In this document: one piece after another, positions 10,952 through 22,484 of the stretch | How the letters are laid out: each line of letters starts with the position of its first letter | Position numbering within the stretch: the stretch's first letter is position 1 | Position numbers and translations under genes: made by a program | The notes under the pieces: generated by a model | The model's input: only the letters and a program-made list of their open reading frames with translations | Database searches by the model: none | What the model was told of the DNA's origin: nothing | Source of the DNA: Basidiobolus meristosporus CBS 931.73 | Lineage: Eukaryota; Basidiobolomycota; Basidiobolomycetes; Basidiobolales; Basidiobolaceae | Direction of reading: 5' to 3' | NCBI GenBank assembly: GCA_002104905.1 | Contig: MCFE01000087.1 | Location: 113,290 to 177,289 of the forward strand | Length of the DNA: 64,000 nt

Positions 10952-13744
10952 ATGATCCCCAAGCTATACAAGTTGACTTATATTCCATCATATCTGGAAG
11001 CAAATATAAGTAACTTAAATGAAGAAACACCAATGCTTTAGCACAGGAGATTTGGGCACATCAATTTTGACTATTTGCGTAAAATGATCAAAGATCAGCT
11101 AATTTCTGGAGTGAAAATTGATCCCCCAGCTAATTTGGAGCACTGTGAAGCCTGCATATATGGGAAACAAGCCAGACAACCGTTCAAGATCTCTGGGTTA
11201 ATCAAAACTAAGAAAAAATTAGATCTAATTCACTCAGATCTGTGTGGACCTATGCAAAATTTATCCTTAGGCGGGATGAAGTATTTTATCACTTTTATTG
11301 ATGATTATACAAGATACACATGGGTCTACTTCATGGAGAGAAAGGAAGAAGCTCTGTCTAAGTTCAGGGAGTTTAAAGCCATGGTGGAGAGAGAAACTGG
11401 TGAAAAAATCAAGAAAATACGCTCTGACAATGGTGGAGAATATACCTCAAAACTCTTCATCCACTTCTGCAAAATTCATGGGATAAAGCAAGAGACTACT
11501 GTACCATACTCCCCACAGCAAAATGGAGTAGCAGAATGAGCTAACAGATCAATAATTGATATGGCAAGATCTATGATCCATGATCAAAAATTATCCTATG
11601 ATTTTTGGGCGGAATCAGTTGCCACTGCTGTATATCTTAAAAATAGGAGTTATAACAGAATACTTTGTGATTCTACTCCATTTGAAGCATGGTATGGATA
11701 CAGACCAAGTGCAGAACATCTAAGAATATTTGGGTGTACAGCATATGCCAAAAAACTGGCCGGAAATCAGTCAAAATTTGAGCCAAAAAGTGTAAAATGC
11801 ATATTTTTGGGCTACTGCAATGAGAGTAAGGCATACAGACTCTACAATACCAAATCAAAGAAGCTGATCAAGTCCAGGGATGTGTTGTTTGATGAAAATT
11901 CAAAATTTTCACAAAAAATGACATCAGATGATGACAAAAATTTGATCTCAAGTCCACCAATTGTCAGGATTGAATCAGAGCAAAACAATGAAAATTTTTT
12001 CACTCCAGAGGACTCTACAACCGTGGTTCAGCCAGAATCAGTGCCCAGGAATATCCCAGAAGTGATCATTCCAGTATCAAATGCCCGGAGATCCAATTGG
12101 ACAAGAAATAGCCCAAATTACTATATCAATGAGGGTACAAACTTAACCTATGCCTATTCAGTCCATATTGATGAACCCCAGACTGTAAAAGAGGCCCTAA
12201 ATAGCCCTCAGGCAAAGTTTTGGAGATCTGCAATGACTGAGGAATATCAGGCCCTGATGGAAAATCAAACTTGGGACTTAGTCAAATTACCAATCAACCA
12301 AAAATCAATTGGATGCAGATGGGTCTTCAAGACAAAATACAAGGCTGATGGCACAATTGAAAGATACAAAGCAAGACTTGTAGCCAAAGGATACTCTCAA
12401 ACAAAAGGACTTGACTATACTGAGACCTTTGCACTGGTAGCCAAGTTTAATTCCATCAGATTAATATTGGGTATTGCAGCCAAATATAAGTTTTTTATGC
12501 ATCAAATGGATGTAAAAACTGCATTTTTGAGTGGAGAACTTGATGAGGACATGTATATGGACCAGCCTGATGGGTTTGTTGACCAAAATAACCCCCATTT
12601 GGTCTGCAAGCTTAAAAGGTCACTATATGGTCTCAAACAATCACTGAGAGCCTGGAATTGCAAGATAGATTCTTATTTGGAATCCTTGAGTTTCAAAAGA
12701 GGTAATGCTGACTATAGTATATACTATAAGCCAGATAGAGCAAATCCAGTTCTATTAGCTCTATATGTGGATGATCCTATTATAGCCACCAATAACCTAG
12801 AAACATTGGAAGAGACTAAATCCAGCCTATCTAAGGAGTTCCAGATGTCCAATCTAGGAGAACTTAGTTACTACTTAGGGATTAAGTTCTCCATAGACAG
12901 AAGTACCCAGACTATCACCCTAAGTCAATCCAAGTATATTCAAGATATACTAAAGGAGTACAAAATGGAAGACTGTAAACCAGCAGCTACCCTAATGGAG
13001 ACAAACCTTAACTTGGTCAAAACTCAACCAAATCAAGAGAGCTTGGTGCCATCTGAAAGCCCTGACTTTCCTTATCAATCTATGGTTGGCAGTCTGATGT
13101 ATATCATGCTTGGAACATGTCCAGATATCTCATATTCAGTGGGAGTTGTCAGCCAACATAATCAGAACTATGGATCTGATCATATTGCAGCAGTTAAGCG
13201 GATTTTTAGATACCTAAAAGGAACTGCTGATATTTGCTTAAGATACACTTATAAGGACTCAGAACAAGATCTTGTGGGATACTCTGATGCAGATTGGGGA
13301 CGAAATTTAGAAGACAGAAGATCCACCACAGGATACACCTTTCTTTACTGTAAAGGAGCAATTTTGTGGAATTCAAGAAAGCAACCAACCATAGCACTTT
13401 CCACCACAGAGGCAGAGTATATGGCAGCCTGTAAAGCTACAAAAGAAGCAATGTGGTTAAGAAAGATGTTTACAGATTTAGGCCTATGTCAAAAAACGCC
13501 TATTACTTTATTTCAAGATAATCAAGGATGTATACAATTAGGTAGAAATCCAACTTTTCATGCTAGAACCAAGCACATAGATATTAGACATCATTTCATA
13601 CGTGAAGCTATAGAGTATAACTTGGTTAGCTTAGTTTACTGTCCTACAGATGAAATGATTGCAGACATATTTACCAAACCATTAGCTAGAGACAAGTTTG
13701 AATATCTTAGGTCAAAATTAGGACTAGTCAGTATGAACATTTAG
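10952..13744 (+). pseudogene. copia C gag-IN junction, integrase, RT and RNase H
   Basis: The ATG at 10952 in the primer-binding site is joined in frame (MIPKLYKLTYIPS) to the pre-integrase region by the internal deletion. A TAG at 11039-11041 (Trp of LWHRRFGH) and a TGA at 11537-11539 (after QQNGVAE, shared with B) interrupt it. From 11561 to 13744 the frame is open for 727 codons: the rest of IN, RT (YVDDPII, with Pro for the usual Leu) and RNase H ending GLVSMNI. The RT catalytic YVDD remains, but no functional polyprotein can be made. Confidence 0.9.
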
Positions 13745-13755
13745 CTGAGTGGGAG

Positions 13756-14088
13756 TGTTGTAAAAATTCGTAATTCCACCTAAATATTCACCTAACTTAG
13801 TCACTTAGATCATCACCTTCAAATCCTAGAGAATTATGACCAAATTCCTTGTCGGGATTTACTTAGAATATTTACCCAGAACATGAAAATTCTCAAAGTT
13901 GACCAAACAGCCCCACACTTTGCACACATGTTCTTGGGACCTTCCTTAACCTATTCTACGTGTTTGTAATGCCAAGACCAGGTAAAAGTATAAATACTAC
14001 TTTTACATTCAATAAATCATTAAGTGAAAAACCACATAATCTACTTGTTCTCCCAATCACTTCCAATATCTCCAAGACTCTTACAACA
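13756..14088 (+). repeat. copia C 3' LTR
   Basis: The 333-bp LTR has the same termini as the 5' LTR but lacks about 17 bp around the block ttcaccaaaataccaggt (tattTACCCAGAAC junction). The same shortened form is seen in the LTR at 55555-55886, so an LTR subfamily with this deletion exists. Confidence 0.92.
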
Positions 14089-14579
14089 TATAAGTGTAGG
14101 CATGAAATTGGCAAAACACTCTCAGCTGGCAGGATTCCTTTCTTGAGGTATTCTCACCTTGAATAGAGTGCATTATTTAATGGCGTCCATTGAAGCGCCA
14201 ATGACTTTTGTTAGGAGAGTTTCAGAGATGTTGGTAGTGACTGAGAGGACTGGTAGGTTATGTGATATTCACTTGTTGCTTAAGTTCAGATAGAGTACTG
14301 GTACTTTTGGGGAAGCTTTGTAAGGCCAACAACAAGAATGCTCTAAGAAAAGACCCAGGAAGTGGCTTACAAAGCTGAGGGTCCACTTCCGATATTCTGG
14401 GGTTGGGCTAGCTGGCATCATGTTTGGTCCGACTTCCAACCAACCTGGACATACACCAAATCAGACATTTGCATTCATGTGTGGGACTGTGGTTGTGAGG
14501 ATGAAGGTGCCAACTTGATGCGGGTAATTTACGTGATTTACACAATGAACGTTTATTGGGATATGAATGATTCTAAAGT
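14089..14579. other. Intergenic, includes right TATAA duplication of element C
   Basis: The first five bases are the right target-site duplication. The remainder to the LYS9 stop has no open frame with recognisable similarity and no LTR blocks after 14093. It marks the left edge of the transposon-free gene island. Confidence 0.5.
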
Positions 14580-16058
14580 TTACAAAATGGCTTCAATCAC
14601 TTGGATGCCCTCCTTTTCTAACGCCTCCATGATGGGATTGTTGATCTCGGGAGTCATGGGGGCGATGACTCCCTTCTCCTTCAACACACCATCCAGAATC
14701 AAATCAACGGCGATGGCGCATGGGATACCGACGGTCTTGGCCATGGCGCTAGGGCCGTTGGGCTCGCCGTACTCCAACAAAGTGGAGGTGCGGGTTTGTC
14801 TGGTTCCATCGGCAAGCTCCACCTCGAACTTGTGCTGCAACATGATCATGTCCCTCTCGCCCTCTTCGTAAGCCATCTTCTCCTCAAGGGTGGCGCACAG
14901 GGTGTCCAAGTAGGTTCCACGCTTGGTCACGTTCTTGTTGGAGAACAAGTCGAGCCACTTCATGCCATTGAGGATTCTCTGGATCTCGGTCTCGTCCTTC
15001 TCACTGATCTTGGCCTTGATCGCAGCTTCCAAATCAGCCGAAGCATCGGTGACTCCGATCAACTTGGCAAGAACCGATCTCCAAGTGACATCTTGGGCCT
15101 CGGGCTTGAGGTAGTCTTGCTCACTGTCATCAAGGAAGCCAATATCAACTAAAGCCTTGACAAACTTGGGGAAACCTTGATAGCGAAGGGTACCGCGGAT
15201 GATGGTCTGAGCCTCGGGGATGTTATATCTCTCCTTGTATGGGGTGGAGTCACGGTTGGCATAACCCTCGAAGGCGAATGCTGGGTAGATGTAGAGCGGC
15301 TTGGCGGAATCCATGAGCTCGGGTCCTGGGATGTCGACCACCTGGCCGTTTTCGTAGAACTTGGCGTTGTTACGCAAAGCCAACAAGACACCTCTGGAAG
15401 ACCAGCTGAACTTGTAACCCAAGGGGTTATTCGAGGCTTCGGGGGCAGGAAGTCCACCGCAGAAAGACAAGAAGGAGAGGATCTTGCCACCCTCCTTGTG
15501 AACCTCGTCGATAGTCTTCACAGCGTACAAATGATCGATTCCGGGGTCGAGACCGATCTCGTTCATGACAGTGATGCCAGCGCTCTTGGCCTGCTCGTCA
15601 TAAGCCAGCATAGCAGGAGAAACGTAACTGGTGGTGACGACGTTCTTCTTGAACTTGACGGCAGACTTGATGACAGTGGCGTGATGAATGTATGGGATCA
15701 AGCTAATGACCAAGTCATGTTGAGACACTGCCTCGTCAATCGACTGTTCGTTGTTGACATCCACGGAAATGGCAGAAGCGCCAGGGAATTGGGCAGCCAA
15801 GGCCTTGGCATTCTCAATGCGTCTGCAGCCTATACAACGATGAGTACACCAACCCCCAACGGATACAACAACCCAACCGACTTACCGATGGTGATTTTGT
15901 TCTCGGGGCGTCTCGAGAGATATTCCACACATGGGCCAGCAACGTAGCCGGATCCGAGAAGGAGAATTTTACTGATGTCCAAGGGGAAGGTTGAGGGTTA
16001 GGTGAGTAATGCTACGACGAAACTAGTATGAAAGGGAGGGAACTTACCGATCAGCCAT
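14580..16058 (-). CDS. LYS9: Saccharopine dehydrogenase (NADP+, L-glutamate-forming), LYS9 type
   Basis: This enzyme joins aminoadipate semialdehyde and glutamate to saccharopine, the penultimate step of fungal lysine synthesis. Exons on the minus strand: 16058-16048 (11 nt), 15971-15886 and 15829-14580, giving 448 residues, the usual length for the fungal enzyme. The N-terminal Rossmann motif is split by the first intron and reads KILLLGSGYVAGPC after splicing. Further on come DVNN, LVISLIPYIHHATVIKSA, GLDPGIDHLYA and FCGGLPAPEASNNPLGYKFSWS, which match the family. The C-terminus holds GPSAMAKTVGIPCAIA. The start is chosen because ATG at 16058 puts the Rossmann fold in frame across two good GT-AG introns. 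It is divergent from the methionine synthase gene, with about 1.06 kb shared upstream DNA. Confidence 0.95.
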
Positions 16059-17120
16059 GTTGATGCAATTAGGACAGATTGCCTGATGCCGCATTCGCCG
16101 GGCTGGTTTTAAAGGCTTCGGATTGGATGCACCGTAGGAACGATCAGATTCCGATAATCCTTATTTGGGAATCCCTCGAAATGTGTTTCAGTGGATCCTA
16201 TTTGAAAACAATGGAATTGAAGCAGGGTCTCGTCTGGTTTACGCACCATCAGGGTGGCAGTAAGTATTACTCATAGTTAGTACTTGAGAGTGAGATATGT
16301 ATCCATGATGACTGAATGATTACCAAATCTCGGATAATCTCCCCATCAGACGTCACCGGGTGGGCTCTGAGGGCCAGGGTTAGGGTTTGATCGCCACACT
16401 ATGGTCCAGCACGCTTTCATGAGCACGTTCCAAGAATTTGCTCTCTCCCCTGCTCGAATTCGTCTGGGGAGTTCAGAGTCACGTGACACAGTCCCTCCCC
16501 TTACACATTTAATCAGCATTTGGGAGATCGGTGATAAGGGGCTGACTTACTTAAATAATGTTGATCCATGCGCATGCGATGGGCTATCAATGATTATCTA
16601 GAGATAGTATCCCACATACCTACATACCCACATATCCACAAATTATCCAGAGATTAAATGCAAGGTAGCGACCCAAATCTGTGACCCAAATCGGCGACCC
16701 GGCCATGCAGGTTGGTTCAGTTCACCATCAGATCGCCATGGAAACTTGGGCAAAAACGATTGAATGATTTGGAGGTACATGTGCGGATTAGCTGCGATAA
16801 GGGCGGCTTGATAGGGCGATTTTGTCAGGTATATGTGATACTAACTACGTGTGTCTGGTTATTTTGCTGCCTAAGCTTCAAGCTTTGACTGATGTCGCCA
16901 TAGGCATGAGAGCCTGAGCAGTCCTGGATTGATCATCTATCTTGGGGAATCCACTAATTTAAGTAAAATCCGATTGGTAGTGCCTTTTTTTTACTTGCCC
17001 TTTAGAATAAGGTTGGCCGGAAATCATGCGCTTAAAAGATTCTAGGACCAATCTCAATTTCGATTAAATCTCTTCCTCCCTATCCTGCAGCTAGGCTTTA
17101 CCTTGGTCGGATATATCAAA
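16059..17120. other. Divergent intergenic region between LYS9 and methionine synthase
   Basis: This probably holds both promoters. It contains a palindromic GTCACGTGAC at 16478-16487 and a short imprecise repeat of GACCCAAATC at 16668-16690. No protein-coding frame with family resemblance is visible. Confidence 0.6.
16478..16487. promoter_or_regulatory. CACGTG E-box, candidate Cbf1-type site
   Basis: GTCACGTGAC is a perfect 10-bp palindrome containing TCACGTGA, the form bound by yeast Cbf1 upstream of methionine genes. It lies about 420 bp upstream of the LYS9 ATG and 630 bp upstream of the methionine synthase ATG. Function is inferred from the motif and location only. Confidence 0.4.
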
Positions 17121-20100
17121 ATGCCAGGAAGAATTGACGCCGCAAGTAAGTTGCTCATAGTGCTGTGAGGTGGGTGTGCAAAGCTAACCCTTATGTAGAA
17201 TACCTTGAGGAAACGCTTCCGAAGAGGATTATGTTCCTGGATGGTAAGTAACTTCAGCACACTACCTGTCCGTCAGGCATATCTAACAGACTCTTGAAAA
17301 CAGGCGGCATGGGAACAATGATTCAGAAGCTGAGGCTTGAGGAGGAGCACTTCAGAGGTCGGTATTCTTTTTGCTCCTACTCAGTACACCCACTCATTCT
17401 TTCTTCGACAACAGGCACCCGTTTCGCCGACCACAAGAAAGACTTGAAGGGGAACAACGATATCCTCGTTCTCACCCTTCCAGAGGCCATTGTTGACATC
17501 CATAAGCAGTATCTACTGGCCGGAGCCGATATGGTCGAGACCAACACTTTCTCCTCCACTTCTATTGCTCAAGCCGACTATGCGTTGGAGCATCTTGCCT
17601 ACGAGCTGAACAAGGTGGCAGCGGAAGTTGCCAGGAAAGCCTGTGATGAGGTCACTCTCCTCCAACCCGACAAGCCTCGTATGGTTTGCGGTTCCATTGG
17701 CCCCACCAACAGAACTGCCTCCATCTCCCCATCGGTGGAGAACCCATCCTACAGAAACGTCACATTTGACCAGCTGGTTGAAGCGTACAAAGAGCAAACC
17801 CGTGGGTTGCTTGATGGTGGCTCGGACATCCTGCTGGTGGAGACCATTTTCGATACGTTGAACGCCAAGGCGGCGCTCTATGCCATTGACCTTCTATTTT
17901 CGGAGGAGGGATACAAGGAGGTTCCTGTCCTTGTGTCAGGCACCATTGTAGATCAGAGTGGACGCACTCTCTCGGGACAGACCGGCGAGGCGTTTGTCAT
18001 TAGCGTGTCTCACTCCAACCCTACCGCTATTGGTTTGAATTGCGCTCTGGGCGCCTCTCAAATGAGACCGTTTGTGCAGAACATCTCCAACGCCACCTCG
18101 AAATTCCTGATCTGCTATCCCAACGCAGGCCTCCCCAACACATTTGGCGAGTACGACGAGACACCGGAAATGATGGCCTCCCAGGTGGAGGAGTTCGCTG
18201 CCGGAGGATTGCTCAATATCGTCGGCGGTTGCTGCGGTACCACCCCCGAGCACATCAAAGCCATCGCAGACATCTGTGCCAAATACGCGCCGAGAGTACC
18301 CCCGGAAGATATTTCCAAGAGCAAGATGCTTCTCTCCGGCCTGGAGCCGCTAGTCATAGACGAAACCACCAACTTCGTGAATATCGGTGAGCGGTGTAAC
18401 GTCGCAGGGTCCAAGAAGTTCGCCCGGCACATTCTCAACAACGAGTACGAAGAAGCGCTCGCCATCGCAAGAGCCCAGGTCGAGAATGGCGCGCAGGTCG
18501 TTGACGTCAACATGGACGAGGGGTTGCTCGATGGTGTTGCAGCCATGACGAAGTTTCTGAACTTGATCTCTACCGAGCCTGATGTATCCAAGGTTCCATT
18601 GATGATTGATTCCTCGAACTTCGAGGTCATCGAGGCCGGGCTGAAATGCGTCCAAGGAAAATGCATCGTCAACAGTATTTCGCTCAAGGAAGGTGAGGCG
18701 GACTTCCTAAAGAAGGCGACCATCATCCGTCGCTTTGGTGCTGCCGTGGTGGTGATGGCGTTCGATGAGGAGGGCCAGGCGGTGGACAGAGATCGCAAGT
18801 TGGAGATCTGTACTAGATCCTACCGTTTGCTGGTCGATAAGATCGGCTTCAACCCCAACGATATTGTGTTCGATCCCAACATTCTCACCATCTGTACCGG
18901 TATGGAGGAGCACAACCATTACGCGGTGGAGTTTATTGAGGCAGCCCGCATGATCAAGGCCACTCTGCCAGGTGCCAAGATCAGCGGCGGTGTTTCGAAT
19001 ATCTCGTTTTCCTTCCGTGGTAAGGAGGCGATCAGACAGGCCATGCACAGCGTTTTCCTTTTCCACGCCATCAAGGCAGGGCTGGATATGGGAATTGTGA
19101 ACTCTGGGTTCTTGACCATCTACGACGATATCCCCAAGGACCTGCTGGAGATCTGCGAAAACGCCGTCCATGATCTTGACCCCAACTCGACCGAAAAGCT
19201 TCTGGAGTATGCCGAGAAACACGGCAAGGTTGCTGGTAAAGTGACTGATGCTGAAGAGTGGAGAGAGCAAGACGTCACCAGCAGACTGTCCTATGCATTG
19301 GTCAAAGGCATCACCAAGTACATTGTTGAAGACACCGAGGAGGCAAGATTGGACAAGGGCAAGTATCCTCGCCCCTTGAATGTGATTGAAGGCCCTCTGA
19401 TGGATGGCATGAATATTGTGGGCCAGCTGTTTGGCTCTGGAAAGATGTTCTTGCCCCAGGTAATCAAGAGTGCTCGTGTGATGAAGAAAGCGGTTGCCCA
19501 TCTAATTCCCTTCATGGAGGTGGAGCGTCTTGAGCGCCTCAAAGCTGGGGGTATCACCGACGACGACGAGAGCAGCATGTACAACGGAACAGTGGTCATT
19601 GCCACAGTGAAAGGCGATGTGCACGATATTGGCAAGAATATCGTTGGGGTTGTTTTGGGCTGTAACAACTACAAGGTGATCGACCTAGGTGTCATGACCC
19701 CTACCGAGAAGATCATCGAAGCAGCAATTGCTGAGAAGGCCGACATCATTGGTCTTTCGGGACTGATCACTCCCTCGCTTGACGAGATGATCACTGTAGC
19801 CAAGGAGATGGAGCGCAATGGACTGAAGATCCCTCTGCTTATTGGAGGTGCTACCACATCCAAAACCCATACTGCCGTGAAGATCGCGCCCCGCTACTCT
19901 CAGCCCACGGTCCACGTCCTCGATGCCTCTCGCAGTGTGGTCGTCGTTTCCAATTTGCTGGATGAAAACTCCAGGGACGACTTCGTCGAGGATTTGGCGG
20001 AAGAGTACGAAGAGCTCAGAGAAGACCACTACGACTCTTTGAAAGACCGCAAATACCTGAGCCTCTCCCTCGTCCGTGAAAAAGGCCTGAAGATTGACTG

Positions 20101-21058
20101 GCAGGCTGAGGCAGCTCCAGTCAAGCCCAGCTTCCTGGGCACCAAAGTGTTCAAAGATTACGACCTGAAGAATACCCTGCCTTACATCGATTGGAATCCG
20201 TTCTTCCAAACCTGGCAGCTCAGAGGAAAGTACCCCAACAGAGGCTATCCAAAGATCTTCAACGACGAAACCGTTGGTGCCGAAGCCAAGAGACTGTACG
20301 ATGAAGCACAAGTCATGCTCAAGAAAATCCTTGATGAAAAGCTCTTACAAGCTAGCGGAATCGTTGCATTCTATCCGGCCAACAGCGTTGGTGATGACAT
20401 CGAGATCTATGCCGACGAGAGCCGTGCTGAACCCATTGGCACCTTTTACGGACTTCGCCAACAAGCCGAGAAGGACAAAGAATCCAACGAGCCCTATTAT
20501 TGCTTATCTGATTTCATCGCGCCCAAGGAGAGTGGAGTTGCCGATTACGTCGGTCTCTTTGCTGTAACATCCGGATTCGGAACCGACGAGTTGTGTGAAT
20601 CATTCCAGAAGGATCACGATGATTTCAATGTCATCATGGTGAAGGCCTTGGCGGATCGTTTGGCTGAGGCATTCGCGGAAATCCTACACAAAGAAGTTCG
20701 TACAGAGTATTGGGGATACTCCCCCGAGGAGACCCTGCAGACTAGCGATTTGTTGTCGGTGAAATACCAAGGGATCCGTCCGGCCCCCGGCTACCCCAGT
20801 CAGCCTGACCATACTGAAAAGCTGACCATGTGGAGTATCGCCAATATCCAGGAAAATTGCGGCATCGAGCTCACCGAGTCCCTAGCCATGGCTCCCGCCG
20901 CCAGTGTCAGTGGCCTGTACTTTGCCAACCCTAAAGCCCAATATTTCGCTGTAGGCAAAATCGACAAGGAGCAAGTGGCAAGCTACGCTGAGAGAAAGAA
21001 ATCGGATGTTGAAACCACCGAGAAGTGGCTTCGTCCCATCCTATCCTACGATACATAA
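17121..21058 (+). CDS. Cobalamin-dependent methionine synthase (MetH/MTR type)
   Basis: It transfers the methyl group of 5-methyltetrahydrofolate via cobalamin to homocysteine. Exons 17121-17145, 17199-17243, 17304-17357 and 17415-21058 give 1255 residues, close to bacterial MetH and animal MTR. Domains in order: the homocysteine barrel ([11 protein letters not shown], with zinc Cys in GLNCALG and [10 protein letters not shown], to about residue 330), the pterin barrel ([14 protein letters not shown], about 350-630), the cobalamin cap and binding domain ([17 protein letters not shown], the DxHxxG motif whose His ligates cobalt, about 650-890), and the reactivation domain with [12 protein letters not shown] near residue 1170. 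All four modules and key residues are intact. The third intron (17358-17414) is 57 nt, in frame and stop-free, so retention would insert 19 residues. Confidence 0.97.
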
Positions 21059-21335
21059 ACAACGCCCAAACCACTACCCCCTCACTACATACTATTTCTT
21101 TTCACCACAGAATGCTTTTCTACACATCTTATACGGACTCTTAAGTTGTATCTTTACAATATCACTTTCCATGGACACTCAATCACTATCATTATATAAA
21201 GGACTATATTTGCGATATTTATGATTTCACTATGACAATGGCCATTTGCCGATAATATTCGAGAGCCTCGTCAATCCGAATAAATTAATTACCTCGTTCT
21301 GTCCGCCACCTCATTCCTGTGGTTAGTTCAACGCG

Positions 21336-22106
21336 ATGACTTTAGAAAAATCCTTCTTCTTCGGGCCGCACAAGATCTGCCCGACCCAAATATTCTACGG
21401 GTCCAAGTTTGCCTACGGTCTCGTCAACCTTAAGCCTATCGCACCGTAAGTGGACACTTACCTACCATGTTCGTTTCCGAATTTTATTTGACGATTGTTA
21501 TGCATTCCAGTGGCCGTATCCTTCAAATTGCTCATACCTTCAACTGGACCCAAACTTTATAGACATCCTTAATTCAGTGGGCTTTTAGATGTTCTAGTGG
21601 TATCAAAACGACCGGTGGCACGCTTTACCGAATTGACTCCGGAAGAGGTCAGTGGCCCCATGCTACTCAGAAAGACTTGTTTCTCATGTCAGCTTCACTT
21701 CCTGCGCTCTAAACAGGTCAGCGACCTATTTATTAGCGCGCAGCATATTGGCCGAGTGGTGGAAAAAGAGTTTTCGGGAGACTCGCTGAGCGTGGTGGTT
21801 CAGGTAAGCCAGATAAATCGTACAGCGGAGCTCCATCACTAAGCAGCCATAGGATGGGCCATATGCTGGCCAAACTGTCCCTCATGTACATATTCATGTG
21901 ATACCACGTCGCCAAGGAGATTGGAAGAACAATGATGAAATTTACGATGATCTTAACAAGGTTGACAATGATGATCGAAAGCCTCGCTCCGCGCTTGAGA
22001 TGGTTAGCCACAGTCTTTCATCACCGCCCCTCTTCCCTGCTAACCACATGAATAGGCTCAAGAGGCGAACATGCTTCGAGAACATTTTCCAGAGAATCGG
22101 TGTTGA
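21336..22106 (+). CDS. Bis(5'-adenosyl)-triphosphatase, FHIT/HNT2-type HIT protein
   Basis: It hydrolyses Ap3A-type dinucleotides. Six exons fit: 21336-21445, 21511-21515, 21589-21647, 21717-21803, 21853-22002 and 22056-22106, totalling 462 nt or 153 residues (human FHIT is 147). The product contains FFGPHKICPTQIFY, the catalytic histidine triad HVHIHVIPRR and QDGPYAGQTV, all in FHIT positions. Exon 2 is only 5 nt (TGGCC). It is needed to read PGHVLVVSKRP across the junction, which is conserved in FHIT (PGHVLV). Skipping it shifts the frame. All introns are GT-AG. The gene lies 277 bp after methionine synthase on the same strand. Confidence 0.9.
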
Positions 22107-22484
22107 CATTCTATTGAATATTATGTAAATGAGCATTGAAAGGCGGATGTATTTGGCATCAAGCGGCGTTGTACGGAGTTGAACTAATAAATCCGGTTTG
22201 AGGCTAGTCTAAGTGAGCCATGTCAACCTCGTAGAAATCAGCAGGCTGGTATCTGTGTAAACATAGATCAATTAACGTAGGGCCGCGCAGGGCATGCTTC
22301 TTACATGTTTAATCGCCCCTTGATAAAAATATACAGAATTTAGTGACTGAGCTATTATTAAAGTTCCGATTTGTTTGCACTCCACTATAAAAGTCTTTTC
22401 CTGGAATGTCTGGCCTTACAGTTTCCGCTCACTCCTCCCTATCTCTAGACATAAGCCTTGGGTACTGGCGTTTTCTCAAATAAC
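22107..22484. other. Intergenic between FHIT gene and F-box gene
   Basis: It holds the 3' flank of the FHIT gene and the promoter of the F-box gene. A good TATA box is at 22386-22393. Nothing else is recognised. Confidence 0.5.
22386..22393 (+). promoter_or_regulatory. TATA box of F-box gene
   Basis: TATAAAAG lies 92 nt upstream of the chosen ATG at 22485, a suitable distance for a TATA box with a short 5' leader. Confidence 0.5.

Larger units (their letters stand above)
10598..14088 (+). mobile_element. copia element C, two LTRs, internally deleted
   Basis: The 5' LTR is 10598-10947 and the 3' LTR 13756-14088. They are flanked by identical 5-bp target-site duplications (TATAA at 10593-10597 and 14089-14093), so both ends are original. 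The interior lacks roughly 1.18 kb: the gag start region is joined directly to the protease/integrase spacer. IN, RT and RNase H follow. A purine-rich tract (gagtgggag) precedes the 3' LTR. Confidence 0.93.

Noticed and set aside
14362-14871. 169-codon plus-strand frame near the LYS9 stop
   Set aside because: It overlaps the conserved C-terminus of LYS9 on the other strand; no motif in the non-overlapping part.
15177-15947. 256-codon open frame opposite LYS9
   Set aside because: It crosses LYS9 exons and an intron of that gene, and the product has no family resemblance.
16368-16390. GGGTTAGGGTTT resembling telomeric repeat
   Set aside because: Only about two units, not a tandem array; expected occasionally by chance.
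18115-19501. Long open frames antisense to methionine synthase
   Set aside because: They mirror codon bias of the sense gene, have no motifs and contradict the conserved sense product.
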